Positions 1-11,351 of a DNA stretch of 45,647 bases are shown piece by piece. Position numbers and translations under genes: made by a program. Within the stretch, counting starts at the first letter, position 1. Each line of letters starts with the position of its first letter. The DNA comes from an uncultured Bacteroidales bacterium (lineage in GTDB: Bacteria > Bacteroidota > Bacteroidia > Bacteroidales > Muribaculaceae), in contig UQMZ01000030.1 in the NCBI GenBank assembly GCA_900542185.1, positions 1 to 45,647 on the forward strand, written 5' to 3'. The notes beneath the pieces are model-generated. The model saw nothing but the letters and a program-made list of their open reading frames with translations. It searched no databases and was not told where the DNA came from.

Positions 1-72
1 TTAGATTTTTAAGGTTAACGCAAGATTGGTTGTCGTGATGACAATCAATTTTTTTTTGCGCCAATTTTATTG

Positions 73-80
73 TAATTTTG
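73..80 (+). promoter_or_regulatory. -7 element of the gltX promoter
   Basis: TAATTTTG fits the Bacteroidota -7 consensus TAnnTTTG and lies 4 bases before the gltX ATG. No well-spaced TTTG partner is seen (the T-run with TTG at 56-58 is only 14 bases away), so this is a partial promoter call. If it is used, the transcript would be almost leaderless. The rest of bases 1-84 shows only an AT-rich leader with a long T-run. Confidence 0.45.
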
Positions 81-84
81 CATC

Positions 85-1602
85 ATGGAACGAAAAGTAA
101 GAGTAAGGTTTGCGCCGTCACCCACGGGTCCTCTGCACATCGGAGGCGTAAGGACGGCTCTTTACAACTATATATTCGCCCGCAAGCACGGGGGCGACAT
201 GATACTTCGCATCGAGGACACCGACTCGCGCCGCTTCGTGCCGGGTGCCGAGGACTACATCAACGAGTCGCTTCAGTGGCTCGGCATCGGCATTGACGAG
301 GGAGTGCGCGAAGGAGGCCCCTTCGGCCCCTACAAGCAGTCGGAACGCCGTGACATCTATCGCGAGCACGTCAAGCAATTGCTGGACGCAGGCCGCGCTT
401 ACATCGCTTTCGACACCCCCGAGGAACTGGAGGCTGCCCGAGCCGAAATTCCCAACTTTCAGTACGATGCCTCGACCAGGACACGTATGCGCAACTCGCT
501 GACCCTCCCGGCCGACGAGGTACAGAAACTCATAGACAACGGCACGCAGTATGTGGTCCGTTTCCTGATTGAGCCTGACAAGGAAGTGAAGGTAAACGAC
601 CTGATACGCGGCGAAGTGACCGTGAACAGTTCCATCTTAGACGACAAGGTGCTGTACAAGAGCGCCGACGACCTCCCCACCTACCATCTCGCCAACATCG
701 TGGACGACCATCTGATGGAGGTGTCGCACGTGATCCGCGGCGAGGAATGGTTGCCGTCAGCTCCGCTTCATGTACTGCTGTACGAGGCATTCGGCTGGCA
801 GGACACCATGCCGCAGTTCGTCCACCTGCCCCTGCTGCTGAAGCCGGTGGGCAACGGCAAGCTCTCCAAACGCGACGGCGACAAACTCGGATTCCCCGTG
901 TTCCCGCTGGAATGGCACGACCCCAAGAGCGGCGAGATAAGCTCCGGATTCCGCGAGCGCGGTTATCTGCCCGAGGCTCTGGTTAACTTCTTGGCGCTGT
1001 TGGGCTGGAATCCCGGCGACGACTCCGAGCTGATGACGATGCAGGAACTGATAGACAAATTCAGCTTCGAGCACTGCAGCAAAGCCGGCGCCAAGTTCGA
1101 CTTCAAAAAGGGTGAATGGTTCAACCATGAATACCTGATGCGCAAACCCGACGAGGAACTGGCAGCACTGTTCATGCCGATACTCGAGGAGCATGGCGTA
1201 AGCGGTTTCACTCCCGAATATGTAGCCAAGGCCATAGGCATGGTCAAGGGACGCGCCAACCTGATTCCCGACCTGTGGGAGCAGGGCAGTTTCTTCTTCA
1301 TCGCCCCTGAAGGCTACGCCGAGAAGGACGTGAAGAAACGCTGGAGCGCCGAGACCCCCGCCATCATGGAGGAACTGATCGGAGTGCTTGAAGGAATAGA
1401 CGACATGACCTCGGCCAATGCCGAAAAGATAGTGCTGGACTGGATTGCATCCAAGGAATATCACCTTGGCAACGTGATGAACGCCTTCCGACTGGCTGTT
1501 GTAGGCGCATGCCGCGGCCCGCACATGTTCGACATCACCGAGCTGATGCCCAAGGACGAAGTGATACGCCGCATACGCAAAGCAATAGACACCCTGCACT
1601 GA
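85..1602 (+). CDS. gltX: Glutamyl-tRNA synthetase
   Basis: This 505-residue class I aminoacyl-tRNA synthetase charges tRNA-Glu with glutamate in the cytoplasm. The N-terminus reads RFAPSPTGPLHIGG, which holds the HIGH-type nucleotide motif (HIGG, residues 18-21). The KMSKS-type loop is KLSKR at about residues 259-263, followed by DGD. The region after the catalytic core (about 340-505) matches the helical anticodon-binding half. The length is normal for the bacterial enzyme. The ATG at 85 is chosen because the conserved RFAPSPTG block follows after seven residues and a -7 promoter element lies just upstream. The next gene, waaA, begins 5 bases after the stop, so the two are probably co-transcribed. 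Nothing in this window shows whether it is a discriminating or non-discriminating form. Confidence 0.97.
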   Translation: MERKVRVRFAPSPTGPLHIGGVRTALYNYIFARKHGGDMILRIEDTDSRRFVPGAEDYINESLQWLGIGIDEGVREGGPFGPYKQSERRDIYREHVKQLLDAGRAYIAFDTPEELEAARAEIPNFQYDASTRTRMRNSLTLPADEVQKLIDNGTQYVVRFLIEPDKEVKVNDLIRGEVTVNSSILDDKVLYKSADDLPTYHLANIVDDHLMEVSHVIRGEEWLPSAPLHVLLYEAFGWQDTMPQFVHLPLLLKPVGNGKLSKRDGDKLGFPVFPLEWHDPKSGEISSGFRERGYLPEALVNFLALLGWNPGDDSELMTMQELIDKFSFEHCSKAGAKFDFKKGEWFNHEYLMRKPDEELAALFMPILEEHGVSGFTPEYVAKAIGMVKGRANLIPDLWEQGSFFFIAPEGYAEKDVKKRWSAETPAIMEELIGVLEGIDDMTSANAEKIVLDWIASKEYHLGNVMNAFRLAVVGACRGPHMFDITELMPKDEVIRRIRKAIDTLH

Positions 1603-1607
1603 TCAGT

Positions 1608-2924
1608 ATGAGGATACCGAAATTTGGAGAACTCAAAGGGTTATGCGCCGAGGCAAGTCGCCAGGCGCTTGAAATGCCGGTCTACTCGGCTGGCATTTCC
1701 CTGTACCGTTTCGGTGTGAGGGTAGCCGGCTTAGGCAACCACAAGGCCAGCTTGCTGGACCGCGGTCAGCGCGACATAAACGAGCACCTGAAAGTGCTGA
1801 AACCCAACGACCGCGTAATCTGGGTGCATTGCGCCTCGCTCGGCGAGTTCGAGCAGGGACGCCCGTTGATAGAGCGTCTGCGCAAGGAAGACCCGGAAGT
1901 GAAGATACTGGTCACCTTCTTCTCCCCTTCCGGCTACGAGGTGCGCAAGGACTATCCTCTCGCGGACTGCGTGTGCTATCTTCCTTTCGACACCCCGCTG
2001 CGGGTGCACCGCTTTCTGGACCGTGTGCGTCCCGAGAAAGCCATATTCGTGAAATACGAGATCTGGCGCAACTACCTCCACGAGCTGTATCGCCGCCAGA
2101 TTCCCACATATCTGATCAGCGCAGCCTTCAGGCCCGACCAGAAATTCTTCAAGCGTTCGTTCGCATGGTACGGTCTGTGGCTCAAATGGTTCACCAAGAT
2201 ATTCGTTCAGGACGAGGAGAGCCGGAAACTTCTGGCATCCATCAACGTCACCAACGTCGAGGTGACCGGCGACACACGGTTTGACCGCGTGGCCAGGATA
2301 CGCGAGACAGCCAAGACCATTCCTGAGCTGGAGACATTCTCCGGCCGTGCATCCGGCGCGGAGCGTCCGTTGCTGATGATGGCCGGAAGTTCGTGGCCCA
2401 AGGACGAGGATGTGTACATACCCTGGTTCAACAGTCACCCGGATGTGAAGATAGTGGTTGCGCCGCATGAATTCGACGAGGCCCGGCTAAAGAAATTAGT
2501 CGATAGGTTCGACAACGGGGCTGTACTTCTGAGCGAAGCTCGCAGGAATCCTGACGCCATGCAGGGCAAACAGGCCTTGATAATAGACTGTTTCGGTCTG
2601 CTGTCGAGCGCATACGCATACTGCGACGTCGCCTATGTCGGCGGCGGCTTCGGCGTGGGCATCCACAACATCAACGAACCGGCGGTATATGGCGTACCTG
2701 TGATTTACGGGCCGTGCCACAACCGTTTCGTCGAAGCCATCGAGATGGCAAAGGTAGGATGCGGCCTTCCCATAACGGAACGCGACGATTTCGACGCCAT
2801 GGCCGACCGACTGTTTACCGACAGAGATTATCGCAACAAACTCGGCCGGTGGGCAGAGGAATACATCCAGTCAAAGCTCGGAGCCACTGATCGCATCTAT
2901 TCAGCTTTATTCGAAAAGAAATAA
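1608..2924 (+). CDS. waaA: 3-deoxy-D-manno-octulosonic acid (KDO) transferase
   Basis: The product transfers KDO from CMP-KDO to the lipid A precursor at the inner face of the cytoplasmic membrane, the first step of inner-core LPS assembly. The N-terminal glycosyltransferase domain carries the family block with VHCASLGEFEQGRP (the conserved Glu base is in GEFEQG). The C-terminal half has VGGGFGVGIHNINEPAVYG, the GT-B donor-site block of KDO transferases. The start at 1608 gives 438 residues. A second in-frame ATG at 1674 (MPVYSAGISLYRF) gives 416 residues and lines up better with the short hydrophobic N-terminus of the family, so the true start may be there. The gene follows gltX by 5 bases and precedes hpt by 9. 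Confidence 0.93.
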   Translation: MRIPKFGELKGLCAEASRQALEMPVYSAGISLYRFGVRVAGLGNHKASLLDRGQRDINEHLKVLKPNDRVIWVHCASLGEFEQGRPLIERLRKEDPEVKILVTFFSPSGYEVRKDYPLADCVCYLPFDTPLRVHRFLDRVRPEKAIFVKYEIWRNYLHELYRRQIPTYLISAAFRPDQKFFKRSFAWYGLWLKWFTKIFVQDEESRKLLASINVTNVEVTGDTRFDRVARIRETAKTIPELETFSGRASGAERPLLMMAGSSWPKDEDVYIPWFNSHPDVKIVVAPHEFDEARLKKLVDRFDNGAVLLSEARRNPDAMQGKQALIIDCFGLLSSAYAYCDVAYVGGGFGVGIHNINEPAVYGVPVIYGPCHNRFVEAIEMAKVGCGLPITERDDFDAMADRLFTDRDYRNKLGRWAEEYIQSKLGATDRIYSALFEKK

Positions 2925-2933
2925 CCGACATAT

Positions 2934-3479
2934 ATGGAAAATCTGATAACCGTAGACGGGTTGACATTCGAGCCGTACATCACACGCGACGAAATCCAGA
3001 AGCAGGTGAAGCGCGTGGCAGAAGAGATTAAATCCGACATGAAGGGACGCGCTCCGCTGTTCGTATGCGTGCTGAACGGAGCGTTCATGTTCGCCGCCGA
3101 CCTGATCAGGGAATGCGGCATCAACGACTCGCACATCGCATTCGTGCGTTATAAGAGTTATGAAGGAACCGCCAGCACCGGCAAGGTAAAGGAAGTGATG
3201 GGCCTGACCGAGGACATCGAGGGCCGGGACGTGGTGATTATAGAGGATATAGTGGACACAGGTCTGACGGCATCGATGATGGTGGCCGATTTCCGTAAGC
3301 GCAATCCGCGCAGCATACGCTTCGCAACGCTGCTGCACAAGCCCGACAGCTCAAAGACCGGTTTCCAGCCCGATTACGTGGCCTTCAGCATCGAGCCGAA
3401 GTTCATAATCGGATACGGACTCGACCTGGACGGCAAGGTGCGCAATCTCAAAGACATATACGTAATCAAGGAGGATTGA
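2934..3479 (+). CDS. hpt: Hypoxanthine phosphoribosyltransferase
   Basis: This 181-residue type I phosphoribosyltransferase salvages hypoxanthine (and usually guanine) with PRPP to form IMP or GMP. The PRPP-binding motif VVIIEDIVDTGLTA is at about residues 100-113, with the acidic pair E104-D105 and the T109-G110 loop. The block FVCVLNGAFMFAADLIR near residues 43-59 is the family's pyrophosphate loop region, and the C-terminal PDYVAFSIEPKFIIGYGLD is the base-binding hood. The gene starts 9 bases after waaA and is followed by adk, so purine salvage and nucleotide phosphorylation genes are neighbours on the same strand. Length and motifs are ordinary for the family. Confidence 0.95.
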   Translation: MENLITVDGLTFEPYITRDEIQKQVKRVAEEIKSDMKGRAPLFVCVLNGAFMFAADLIRECGINDSHIAFVRYKSYEGTASTGKVKEVMGLTEDIEGRDVVIIEDIVDTGLTASMMVADFRKRNPRSIRFATLLHKPDSSKTGFQPDYVAFSIEPKFIIGYGLDLDGKVRNLKDIYVIKED

Positions 3480-3563
3480 CGTTAATTATATAGGAATGAC
3501 TGTATATGACGGATGGTCGCCATATACATGAACGGTCATGGTCCTTTGAAAACAAATCAGACT

Positions 3564-4172
3564 ATGGAAAAGAACGACAACATCAATATCGTGATATTCG
3601 GAGCTCCGGGCAGCGGCAAAGGCACACAGTCGGCCAAGCTTATTGACCGGTACGGTCTCTATCACATTTCTACCGGCGAGCTGCTGCGCGACCACATCAA
3701 GCGCGACACTGACCTGGGACGCATCGCCAACGAATATATATCGAAGGGTCAGCTGATACCCGACGACCTGATGATACGCATCCTGGACGACACATTGGAA
3801 CGCGAGGCCAAGGGAAAGGCCGGCGTGGTGTTCGACGGCTTCCCCCGCACCATCCCGCAGGCCGAGGCTCTGAAGGAACTGCTGCGCAAGCGCGGCACCG
3901 ACCTGCATGCAGTAGTGGGCCTGGAAGTTCCTGAGGACGAACTGGTGCAGCGCATGATTCAGCGCGGCAAGGACACAGGCCGTGCCGACGACAATCCCGA
4001 CACCATCAAGAACCGTCTGAAGGTATATCACGACCAGACACACCCCTTGCGCGAATATTATAACAAGGAGAACAAATACATAGCCATCAACGGCACCGGC
4101 ATCGTTGACGAGATATTCAACGAAATCGCCCGCGGTCTGGAAGACAAGGCCGGCATCAAGCCCCGTCCGTAA
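3564..4172 (+). CDS. adk: Adenylate kinase, short-LID form
   Basis: Adenylate kinase interconverts ATP + AMP and 2 ADP in the cytoplasm. The P-loop is GAPGSGKGT at residues 13-21, followed by the AMP-binding block YGLYHISTGELLRDHI and the FDGFPRTIPQA motif. The LID region is very short (RGKDTGRADDNPDTIKNRL) and lacks the long zinc-binding insert of many Gram-positive enzymes. The ATG at 3564 (MEKNDNINIVIFG) gives 202 residues and puts the P-loop at the usual distance from the N-terminus. An upstream in-frame ATG at 3513 would add 17 unconserved residues and was not used. The C-terminal tail is slightly longer than the core fold. An 84-base gap separates it from hpt. Confidence 0.95.
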   Translation: MEKNDNINIVIFGAPGSGKGTQSAKLIDRYGLYHISTGELLRDHIKRDTDLGRIANEYISKGQLIPDDLMIRILDDTLEREAKGKAGVVFDGFPRTIPQAEALKELLRKRGTDLHAVVGLEVPEDELVQRMIQRGKDTGRADDNPDTIKNRLKVYHDQTHPLREYYNKENKYIAINGTGIVDEIFNEIARGLEDKAGIKPRP

Positions 4173-4233
4173 TAGGACCGGGATTAGACTCCAACCTTAA
4201 GATGGCTATAAGTCACAGACTTAACTCTACTGA

Positions 4234-6222
4234 ATGAAGAAAGCCAAAGGAATCATAGCATATTTGGCACTGGCCCTGATGGCCGTGGTGATGCTGACGG
4301 GGTGCAAGACACCCAAGCTCGCCACGGCCGATCAGCAGTTTGCCCGTGGCGAATATTTCGATGCCTCGAAGACCTATCGCGGCGTCTACAACAAGCTGAA
4401 CCCTCGCGAGGACCGCGAACTGCGCGGTCGTGTGGCTTATCAGCTGGCCACCTGCTACCGCAAGCTCAACATGGCTGCGCGCGCATCGGCTGCCTACCAG
4501 AACGCCATACGCTATGAATATCCCGATTCCATGGCTTACTATTACCTGGGACGCTCGCTCCAGATGGAGGGCAAATACGGCCCGGCCATCGAGGCATACC
4601 GCACGTTCCTGGAATTTGCTCCCGACGATCTTCTGGCCAAGGAGGGCATGCGCGGAGCTACATTGGCGCTGAAACAGAAGGAGAAGCCCAAGACCCGTTA
4701 CATCGTGAAACAGGCAAAGATGTTTAACTCGCGCCGCGCCGATTTCGCGCCGATGTATCTGGACAAAGACCTCTCAACCTTGTATTTCACGAGCAGCAAC
4801 GAGAAATCGACCGGCACCACCAAGTCGGAGATCACCGGCACCAAACGCTCGGACATATTCTTCTCAAAGAAGGACGAAAAGGGGAACTGGCAGCGTCCCG
4901 AACCCGCCGGCGGCGAACTCAACACCGAGCACGACGAGGGAATCATGTCGTTCAGTCCTGACGGCCAGACCATGTATCTGACCGTCGCCAAACGCAACGC
5001 CAACTCCGATTCGTCGGTAGAGATATACACCTCGCAGCGCAGTGACGCCACATGGTCGGCTCCTCAGGAGTTCCAGATCATCAACGACTCCATCTCCGCC
5101 AAAGGGCATCCTGCCGTTTCGCCCGACGGGACATACCTGTACTTCTCCAGCGACATGCCTGGAGGCTTCGGCGGCAAGGATATATGGCGCATAAACCTCA
5201 AGGAGAAACAGGGCAGCCTGGAAAACCTCGGCCCGCAGATCAACACGCCGGGCGACGAGATGTTCCCGTATGTACGCACCGACTCGCTGCTGTATTTCAG
5301 CAGCGACGGTCACCCGGGATTCGGCGGTCTCGACCTGTTCCGCGCGCGCCTCAACTCCACCGGCGACCGCTGGAGTGTCGACAACATGGGCGTGCCCATG
5401 AACTCGCCGGGCGACGACTTCGGCATCACCTTTGGCGAGGGAGAGAGCGGATTCTTCAGCTCAAACCGTGGCGACGCCCGAGGCTACGACCATATCTACA
5501 GCTTCGAATGTCCCGAAATTAAGGTGACCATTTCCGGATGGGTAGTGGATAAGGATGACGAACCTGTCCCCAACGCCATAATCCGCATCGTGGGCGACGA
5601 CGGATCGAACCAGAAGGAGGTGGCCCGCGACGACGGCTCGTTCAGGTTCAAGCTGCAGCGCGGCGTGAAGTATGTGATGCTGGCCGGCGCGAAAGGCTAC
5701 CTGAACGTAAAGCAGGAATTCGAGAGCGACATCGCCGAGGAGGATCAGGACTACGGCATCGACTTCGTGCTGGCCGCCGTAAACAAGCCGCAGGTAGTGG
5801 AAAACATATTCTACGACTTCGACAAGGCCTCACTGCGACCCGAATCGAAGGCGGCTCTTGACGAGATGGCGCAGATGCTGAAGGACAATCCATCGGTCAC
5901 CATCGAGATGGGATCGCACACCGACCGTGTTGGTACCGCAGAATACAATCTGAACCTCTCCGACCGCCGAGCCAAGTCGGTGGTGGACTATCTGATAGCC
6001 GCCGGAATCCCGGCCGACCGTCTCACATGGAAGGGCTACGGCAAGAGCGTGCCCAAGACCGTGACAAAACGAATCAATAAGGAATATCCGCAATTCCCCG
6101 AGGGCACTGTCCTCAACGAAGAATATATCGAGACACTCGACGACGCCGGCAAAGCGGCCGCCGACCAGGTGAACCGCCGCACTGAATTCCAGGTCACGTC
6201 GCTGGACTACGACCTGTGGTGA
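4234..6222 (+). CDS. porE: PorE-like type IX secretion lipoprotein (TPR, PD40 propeller, CRD, OmpA_C)
   Basis: The 662-residue product has the domain order known for PorE (PG1058) of Porphyromonas gingivalis, an outer-membrane lipoprotein of the type IX secretion system that binds peptidoglycan. A lipoprotein signal ends in LTGC with the lipidated Cys at residue 24. TPR-like helices span about 30-150. PD40/WD40-type propeller blades with repeated SPDG and YFSSD motifs span about 160-425. A carboxypeptidase-regulatory-like beta domain starts near 430 (VTISGWVVDKDDEPVPNA). The OmpA C-terminal peptidoglycan-binding domain runs from about 524 (IFYDFDKASLRPES) with the DR pair in NLNLSDRRAKSV. The gene stands alone between adk and sufC. 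The assignment to PorE rests on architecture; related TPR-PD40-OmpA proteins exist in Bacteroidota without proven secretion roles. Confidence 0.8.
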   Translation: MKKAKGIIAYLALALMAVVMLTGCKTPKLATADQQFARGEYFDASKTYRGVYNKLNPREDRELRGRVAYQLATCYRKLNMAARASAAYQNAIRYEYPDSMAYYYLGRSLQMEGKYGPAIEAYRTFLEFAPDDLLAKEGMRGATLALKQKEKPKTRYIVKQAKMFNSRRADFAPMYLDKDLSTLYFTSSNEKSTGTTKSEITGTKRSDIFFSKKDEKGNWQRPEPAGGELNTEHDEGIMSFSPDGQTMYLTVAKRNANSDSSVEIYTSQRSDATWSAPQEFQIINDSISAKGHPAVSPDGTYLYFSSDMPGGFGGKDIWRINLKEKQGSLENLGPQINTPGDEMFPYVRTDSLLYFSSDGHPGFGGLDLFRARLNSTGDRWSVDNMGVPMNSPGDDFGITFGEGESGFFSSNRGDARGYDHIYSFECPEIKVTISGWVVDKDDEPVPNAIIRIVGDDGSNQKEVARDDGSFRFKLQRGVKYVMLAGAKGYLNVKQEFESDIAEEDQDYGIDFVLAAVNKPQVVENIFYDFDKASLRPESKAALDEMAQMLKDNPSVTIEMGSHTDRVGTAEYNLNLSDRRAKSVVDYLIAAGIPADRLTWKGYGKSVPKTVTKRINKEYPQFPEGTVLNEEYIETLDDAGKAAADQVNRRTEFQVTSLDYDLW

Positions 6223-6335
6223 TCGCAATGGCGACGCCATATTTGTTAAAAAATGTGGTCTCACCGATTTTTTCACGGCTCGGAATGTTAGATATATTGT
6301 AACAGGCCGATCAGGGACTAAGAAATAGAGGAAAA

Positions 6336-7087
<752 letters not shown>

Positions 7088-7091
<4 letters not shown>

Positions 7092-8373
7092 ACGCTCTGA
7101 ATCAATACATAGAACTTTACGACGCCTCGCACCGCGACATAGACAGTCACAGCGCGGAGGTGCTGAACGCCCTGCGTCCCGAGGCCGCCGACATACTGCG
7201 CACGGCCACGCTGCCGCGTCAGGGCGCCGACAATTACGAGAACTGCGATCTGGAGCAGATGCTGGCTCCGGACTTCGGCATAGACCTGAACGACCTGTTT
7301 CCCATCCCGGCCAATATGCCGCCGATGCCGGAGGGCGTGCTGTTGGGCAGCCTGCGAACCATAGCGCAAAGCCATCCGGAACTCGTGTCGAAATATTACG
7401 GCCACGCCGCCGACATACACAATCCGGTGGTGGCGCTGAACACAATGCTGGTACGCGACGGCCTGATGCTGTACGTGCCCAAGGGAGTGGCGCTTAAATC
7501 GCCCATACAGCTGATAAACGTGCTGAACGACGTGCGGCCCCTGATGTCCATTCGCCGCATCCTGGTGGTGCTGGACGAAGGAGCGGAGGCAGGTCTCATG
7601 GTGTGCGACCGTACGCAGCGCGACAACGTGGACTACCTGGCCCTTCAGACTGTCGAGCTGTTCGTCGGCCCCGGTGCCACGTTGCATTACTACGATCTTG
7701 AGGAATCGTCGGCACATACGGGCCGCATCTCCTCGCTGTATCTGCGTCAGGAACGCGACAGCCGCGTCACCGTCAACGGACATACGCTGTTCAACGGCAC
7801 GACGCGCAACGAGTACCACTGCCGGTTCATGGGCGAGAACGCGTCGCTCAAACTGTACGGCATGGCCATCGAGGACTGTCAGCGACACATATCCACCTAT
7901 TCACGCATAGAGCACGGCGTGCCGCGATGCCACAGCGACGAACTGTTCAAGATCTCGGCCGACGGCGAGAGCCGCTGCGCCTTCACCGGCCGCATCGTGG
8001 TCGAGGAGGGTGCCGTGGGCACGGAAGCCTACCAGGCTTGCCGCAACCTGCTGGCATCAGATCAGGCTCGCGTGGAAGCACGTCCCGAGCTGGAGATATA
8101 CAACGACGACGTTAAGTGCAGCCACGGCTGCGCCACGGGACAGCTTGACGAGACGCAACTGTTCTACATGCGCACGCGCGGCATTCCCGAGTCACAGGCC
8201 CGGCTGCTGTTGCGCCAGGCGTTCATGAACGACGTGATCGACGCCATCGAGATGCCAGGACTGCGCGACAGACTACGGCTGCTGGTCGAAAAACGTTTCG
8301 CCGGCGCTCAGGCCCCCTGCTCAAGCTGCGCCCTGGCCGACTCCAATAATCCGTCAAATAAGAAATGTCAGTG

Positions 8374-8374
<1 letters not shown>
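7088..8374 (+). CDS. sufD: Fe-S cluster assembly protein SufD
   Basis: SufD is a right-handed beta-helix scaffold subunit that pairs with SufB and SufC in SUF iron-sulfur cluster assembly. The 428-residue product contains the SufBD core, including YNDDVKCSHGCATGQLDE and LFYMRTRGIPESQARLLL near the C-terminus, which are hallmark blocks. Two local oddities: Cys replaces the more usual Ala or Ser in the SHGxxxGQ block (SHGCATGQ), and the extreme C-terminus carries a cysteine cluster (CSSC, then a final KKCQ) that I do not recall as part of the family. The sufS start overlaps the stop (TGATG). SufB and SufD are homologous; the short N-terminal region and the downstream sufS favour SufD. Confidence 0.92.
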
Positions 8375-9585
<1,211 letters not shown>

Positions 9586-9586
9586 C

Positions 9587-10768
9587 ATGAGAATCGGCAG
9601 GAAGCGAATCAAGGTAAATCTGCTGGTATGGATACTGCTGGCAATAGGCGCGGGAATAGGCTGCGCATATTTCATGCCGCTATGGGCCGGAAGGGTCTTT
9701 ATGACCTTCAACGCCATCTTCGGGCAGTTCCTCGGCTTCATGATTCCATTGATAATCATAGGCTTTGTGGTTCCAGCCATATCCGATGTCGGTGCGCGTG
9801 CCGGCAAGATGCTGTTGCTCACGGCAGGTATCGCCTATATATTCACTTCGCTGTCCGGATTCTATTCCTATTTCATCGGTTCGTCGGTATTCCCTAATCT
9901 TGTAGGTGACAGGACGCAGACGGCCGAAAGCATGGGTGCGCACGACATGGCACCCTACTTCACCATCGAGATGCCGCCGCTGATGACGGTGATGACTGCC
10001 CTGGTCCTCTCCTTCCTGTTAGGACTCTGCATGGCTTATCTCAAGACCGAGACGATGCGCAGGTTCACGGCCGAGTTCCGCGACTGCGTCGAGCTTACCA
10101 TAAACCGGTTGATCATTCCCCTGCTGCCGCTGTACATATTCGGCATCTTCCTGAACATGACCATGGCGGGCGACGTAACCGTAGTATTGAAATCGTTTGC
10201 TGCCGTGATAGGCATCATATTCGCAATGACGCTGGTGCTGTTGGTGTTGCAGTTCTGCATCGCGGGCGTCATAGCGCGGCGTAACCCGCTGAAGATGCTT
10301 TGGCAGATGCTTCCGGCGTATTTCACCGCGTTAGGCACACAGTCGTCGGCCTCCACGATACCCGTTACGTTGCGCCAGGCCATCGGCATGGGCGTAAGCG
10401 AGGACATTGCCGGATTCACCGTGCCGCTATGCGCCACGATACACATGTCCGGCAGCGCGTTGAAGATAGTATCCTGCGCCCTTACGATCATGATAATGGA
10501 AGGCCTGCCGTATGACACCGCCATGTTCTCGGGATTCATCATGATGTTGGGCATCTCCATCGTCGCCGCGCCCGGCGTACCCGGCGGCGCCATCATGGCC
10601 TCGTTAGGCATCTTAGGCTCTATTTTGGGCTTCGGCCCGACCGAGCAGGCCCTGATGATAGCCCTGTACATCACCATGGACAGCTTCGGCACCGCCTGCA
10701 ACGTCACCGGCGACGGCGCCATCGCCATCATCATCAACCACTACTTCGCCCCGAAATCGAAAGAGTAG
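9587..10768 (+). CDS. Dicarboxylate/amino acid:cation symporter (DAACS family)
   Basis: The 393-residue protein is an inner-membrane secondary transporter of the DAACS (SLC1-like) family, which moves glutamate, aspartate, serine or C4-dicarboxylates with Na+ or H+. It is hydrophobic throughout, with about eight membrane helices and two re-entrant loop regions. The first hairpin is visible as ALGTQSSASTIPVTL (a serine-rich SSSxxT-type motif). The substrate and ion site is visible as DSFGTACNVTGDGAIAIII, which matches the NxxxD block of helix 8. The substrate cannot be told from sequence. The gene begins one base after sufS, suggesting co-transcription with the Suf genes. Its TAG stop lies inside a dispersed hairpin repeat. 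Confidence 0.88.
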   Translation: MRIGRKRIKVNLLVWILLAIGAGIGCAYFMPLWAGRVFMTFNAIFGQFLGFMIPLIIIGFVVPAISDVGARAGKMLLLTAGIAYIFTSLSGFYSYFIGSSVFPNLVGDRTQTAESMGAHDMAPYFTIEMPPLMTVMTALVLSFLLGLCMAYLKTETMRRFTAEFRDCVELTINRLIIPLLPLYIFGIFLNMTMAGDVTVVLKSFAAVIGIIFAMTLVLLVLQFCIAGVIARRNPLKMLWQMLPAYFTALGTQSSASTIPVTLRQAIGMGVSEDIAGFTVPLCATIHMSGSALKIVSCALTIMIMEGLPYDTAMFSGFIMMLGISIVAAPGVPGGAIMASLGILGSILGFGPTEQALMIALYITMDSFGTACNVTGDGAIAIIINHYFAPKSKE

Positions 10769-10794
10769 TGGCGTAGGTTGTCCCCGGCCGCGCA
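10766..10794 (-). repeat. Diverged copy of a dispersed hairpin repeat
   Basis: Read on the minus strand, these 29 bases match the core of the repeats at 12196-12246 and 17244-17294, with four differences, all transitions. It is inverted relative to those copies. The core GGYTG...CRGCC can fold, and on the plus strand the changed positions still pair as G-T wobbles. The first three bases are the TAG stop of the symporter gene, so the element may act as the 3' end hairpin of that operon. Confidence 0.6.
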
Positions 10795-10971
10795 AATAAA
10801 CTGTTACAATCCACGCCTTCATCCTATTTTCTGAAATAGCGATGTATGAGGTGATTTTCCGCAGGGAAAGTCCAATGTAGGTAAGTCCGATATTGGGAAG
10901 TTCAATCTATATTTTATTGAAACCGCTTCATTTTATTGTTTATTGTTCGCGTAATCAAACAGAATTCAAAC

Positions 10972-10995
10972 ATAATTCACAATTTTGTGAATTAT
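10972..10995. promoter_or_regulatory. Palindromic operator of the higBA promoter
   Basis: An 11-base perfect inverted repeat (ATAATTCACAA / TTGTGAATTAT) is separated by two T bases. Its right arm contains the TTTG -33 box of the higBA promoter, so a protein bound here would block the polymerase. HigA-type antitoxins commonly autorepress through such sites; that HigA binds this one is inference. Confidence 0.65.
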
Positions 10996-11015
10996 CAAAA
11001 CTTTTTGTAACTTTG
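10984..11015 (+). promoter_or_regulatory. higBA promoter
   Basis: A TTTG -33 box (10984-10987) and a TAACTTTG -7 box (11008-11015) are separated by exactly 20 bases, the Bacteroidota housekeeping arrangement. The higB ATG lies 18 bases after the -7 box. Confidence 0.75.
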
Positions 11016-11032
11016 CGACATAATTACATTAT

Positions 11033-11350
11033 ATGATAGTAATATTTGAAAAAGATTACCTCCGGGAGCTATATGAAAACGGTTCTTGCAAAGACAAAAA
11101 GCACCGCTACCAACCCAATGTGACAAAAGGATACAAGCGGGGAATCGATTATTTAAAATGGGCCTCAAGAAAAGAGGACCTGTTTACTATTAATTCACTT
11201 CATTTTGAGTCTTTGCATGGAGATAAAAAAGGCCTGTTCTCAATTCGTGCGAATCTTGATTACCGTATCGAATTCTCAATAAAAGAGACTATAGAAGAAC
11301 AAATACTTACTATCTGTAACATTGTTGAACTCTCAAACCATTACGATTGA
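11033..11350 (+). CDS. higB: HigB-like type II toxin (RelE/ParE superfamily)
   Basis: The 105-residue basic protein is the toxin of a type II toxin-antitoxin pair. HigB toxins are RelE-fold ribonucleases that cut mRNA on the ribosome. The pattern here (FEKDYLRELYENG at the start, then HFESLHGDKKGLFSIRANLDYRIEFSI and a final ICNIVELSNHYD) matches the HigB/plasmid-maintenance-killer group, with the conserved LHG and SIR blocks of the beta-sheet. The toxin gene precedes the antitoxin, which is the typical higBA order, and the antitoxin ATG lies one base after its stop. The gene is much more AT-rich than the suf genes before it, which suggests horizontal acquisition. A promoter and operator lie immediately upstream. 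Confidence 0.87.
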   Translation: MIVIFEKDYLRELYENGSCKDKKHRYQPNVTKGYKRGIDYLKWASRKEDLFTINSLHFESLHGDKKGLFSIRANLDYRIEFSIKETIEEQILTICNIVELSNHYD

Positions 11351-11351
11351 T

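Noticed and set aside
11322..11351. A higA start at 11322
   Set aside because: It would overlap higB by 29 bases; the ATG at 11352, one base after the higB stop, is the usual arrangement.
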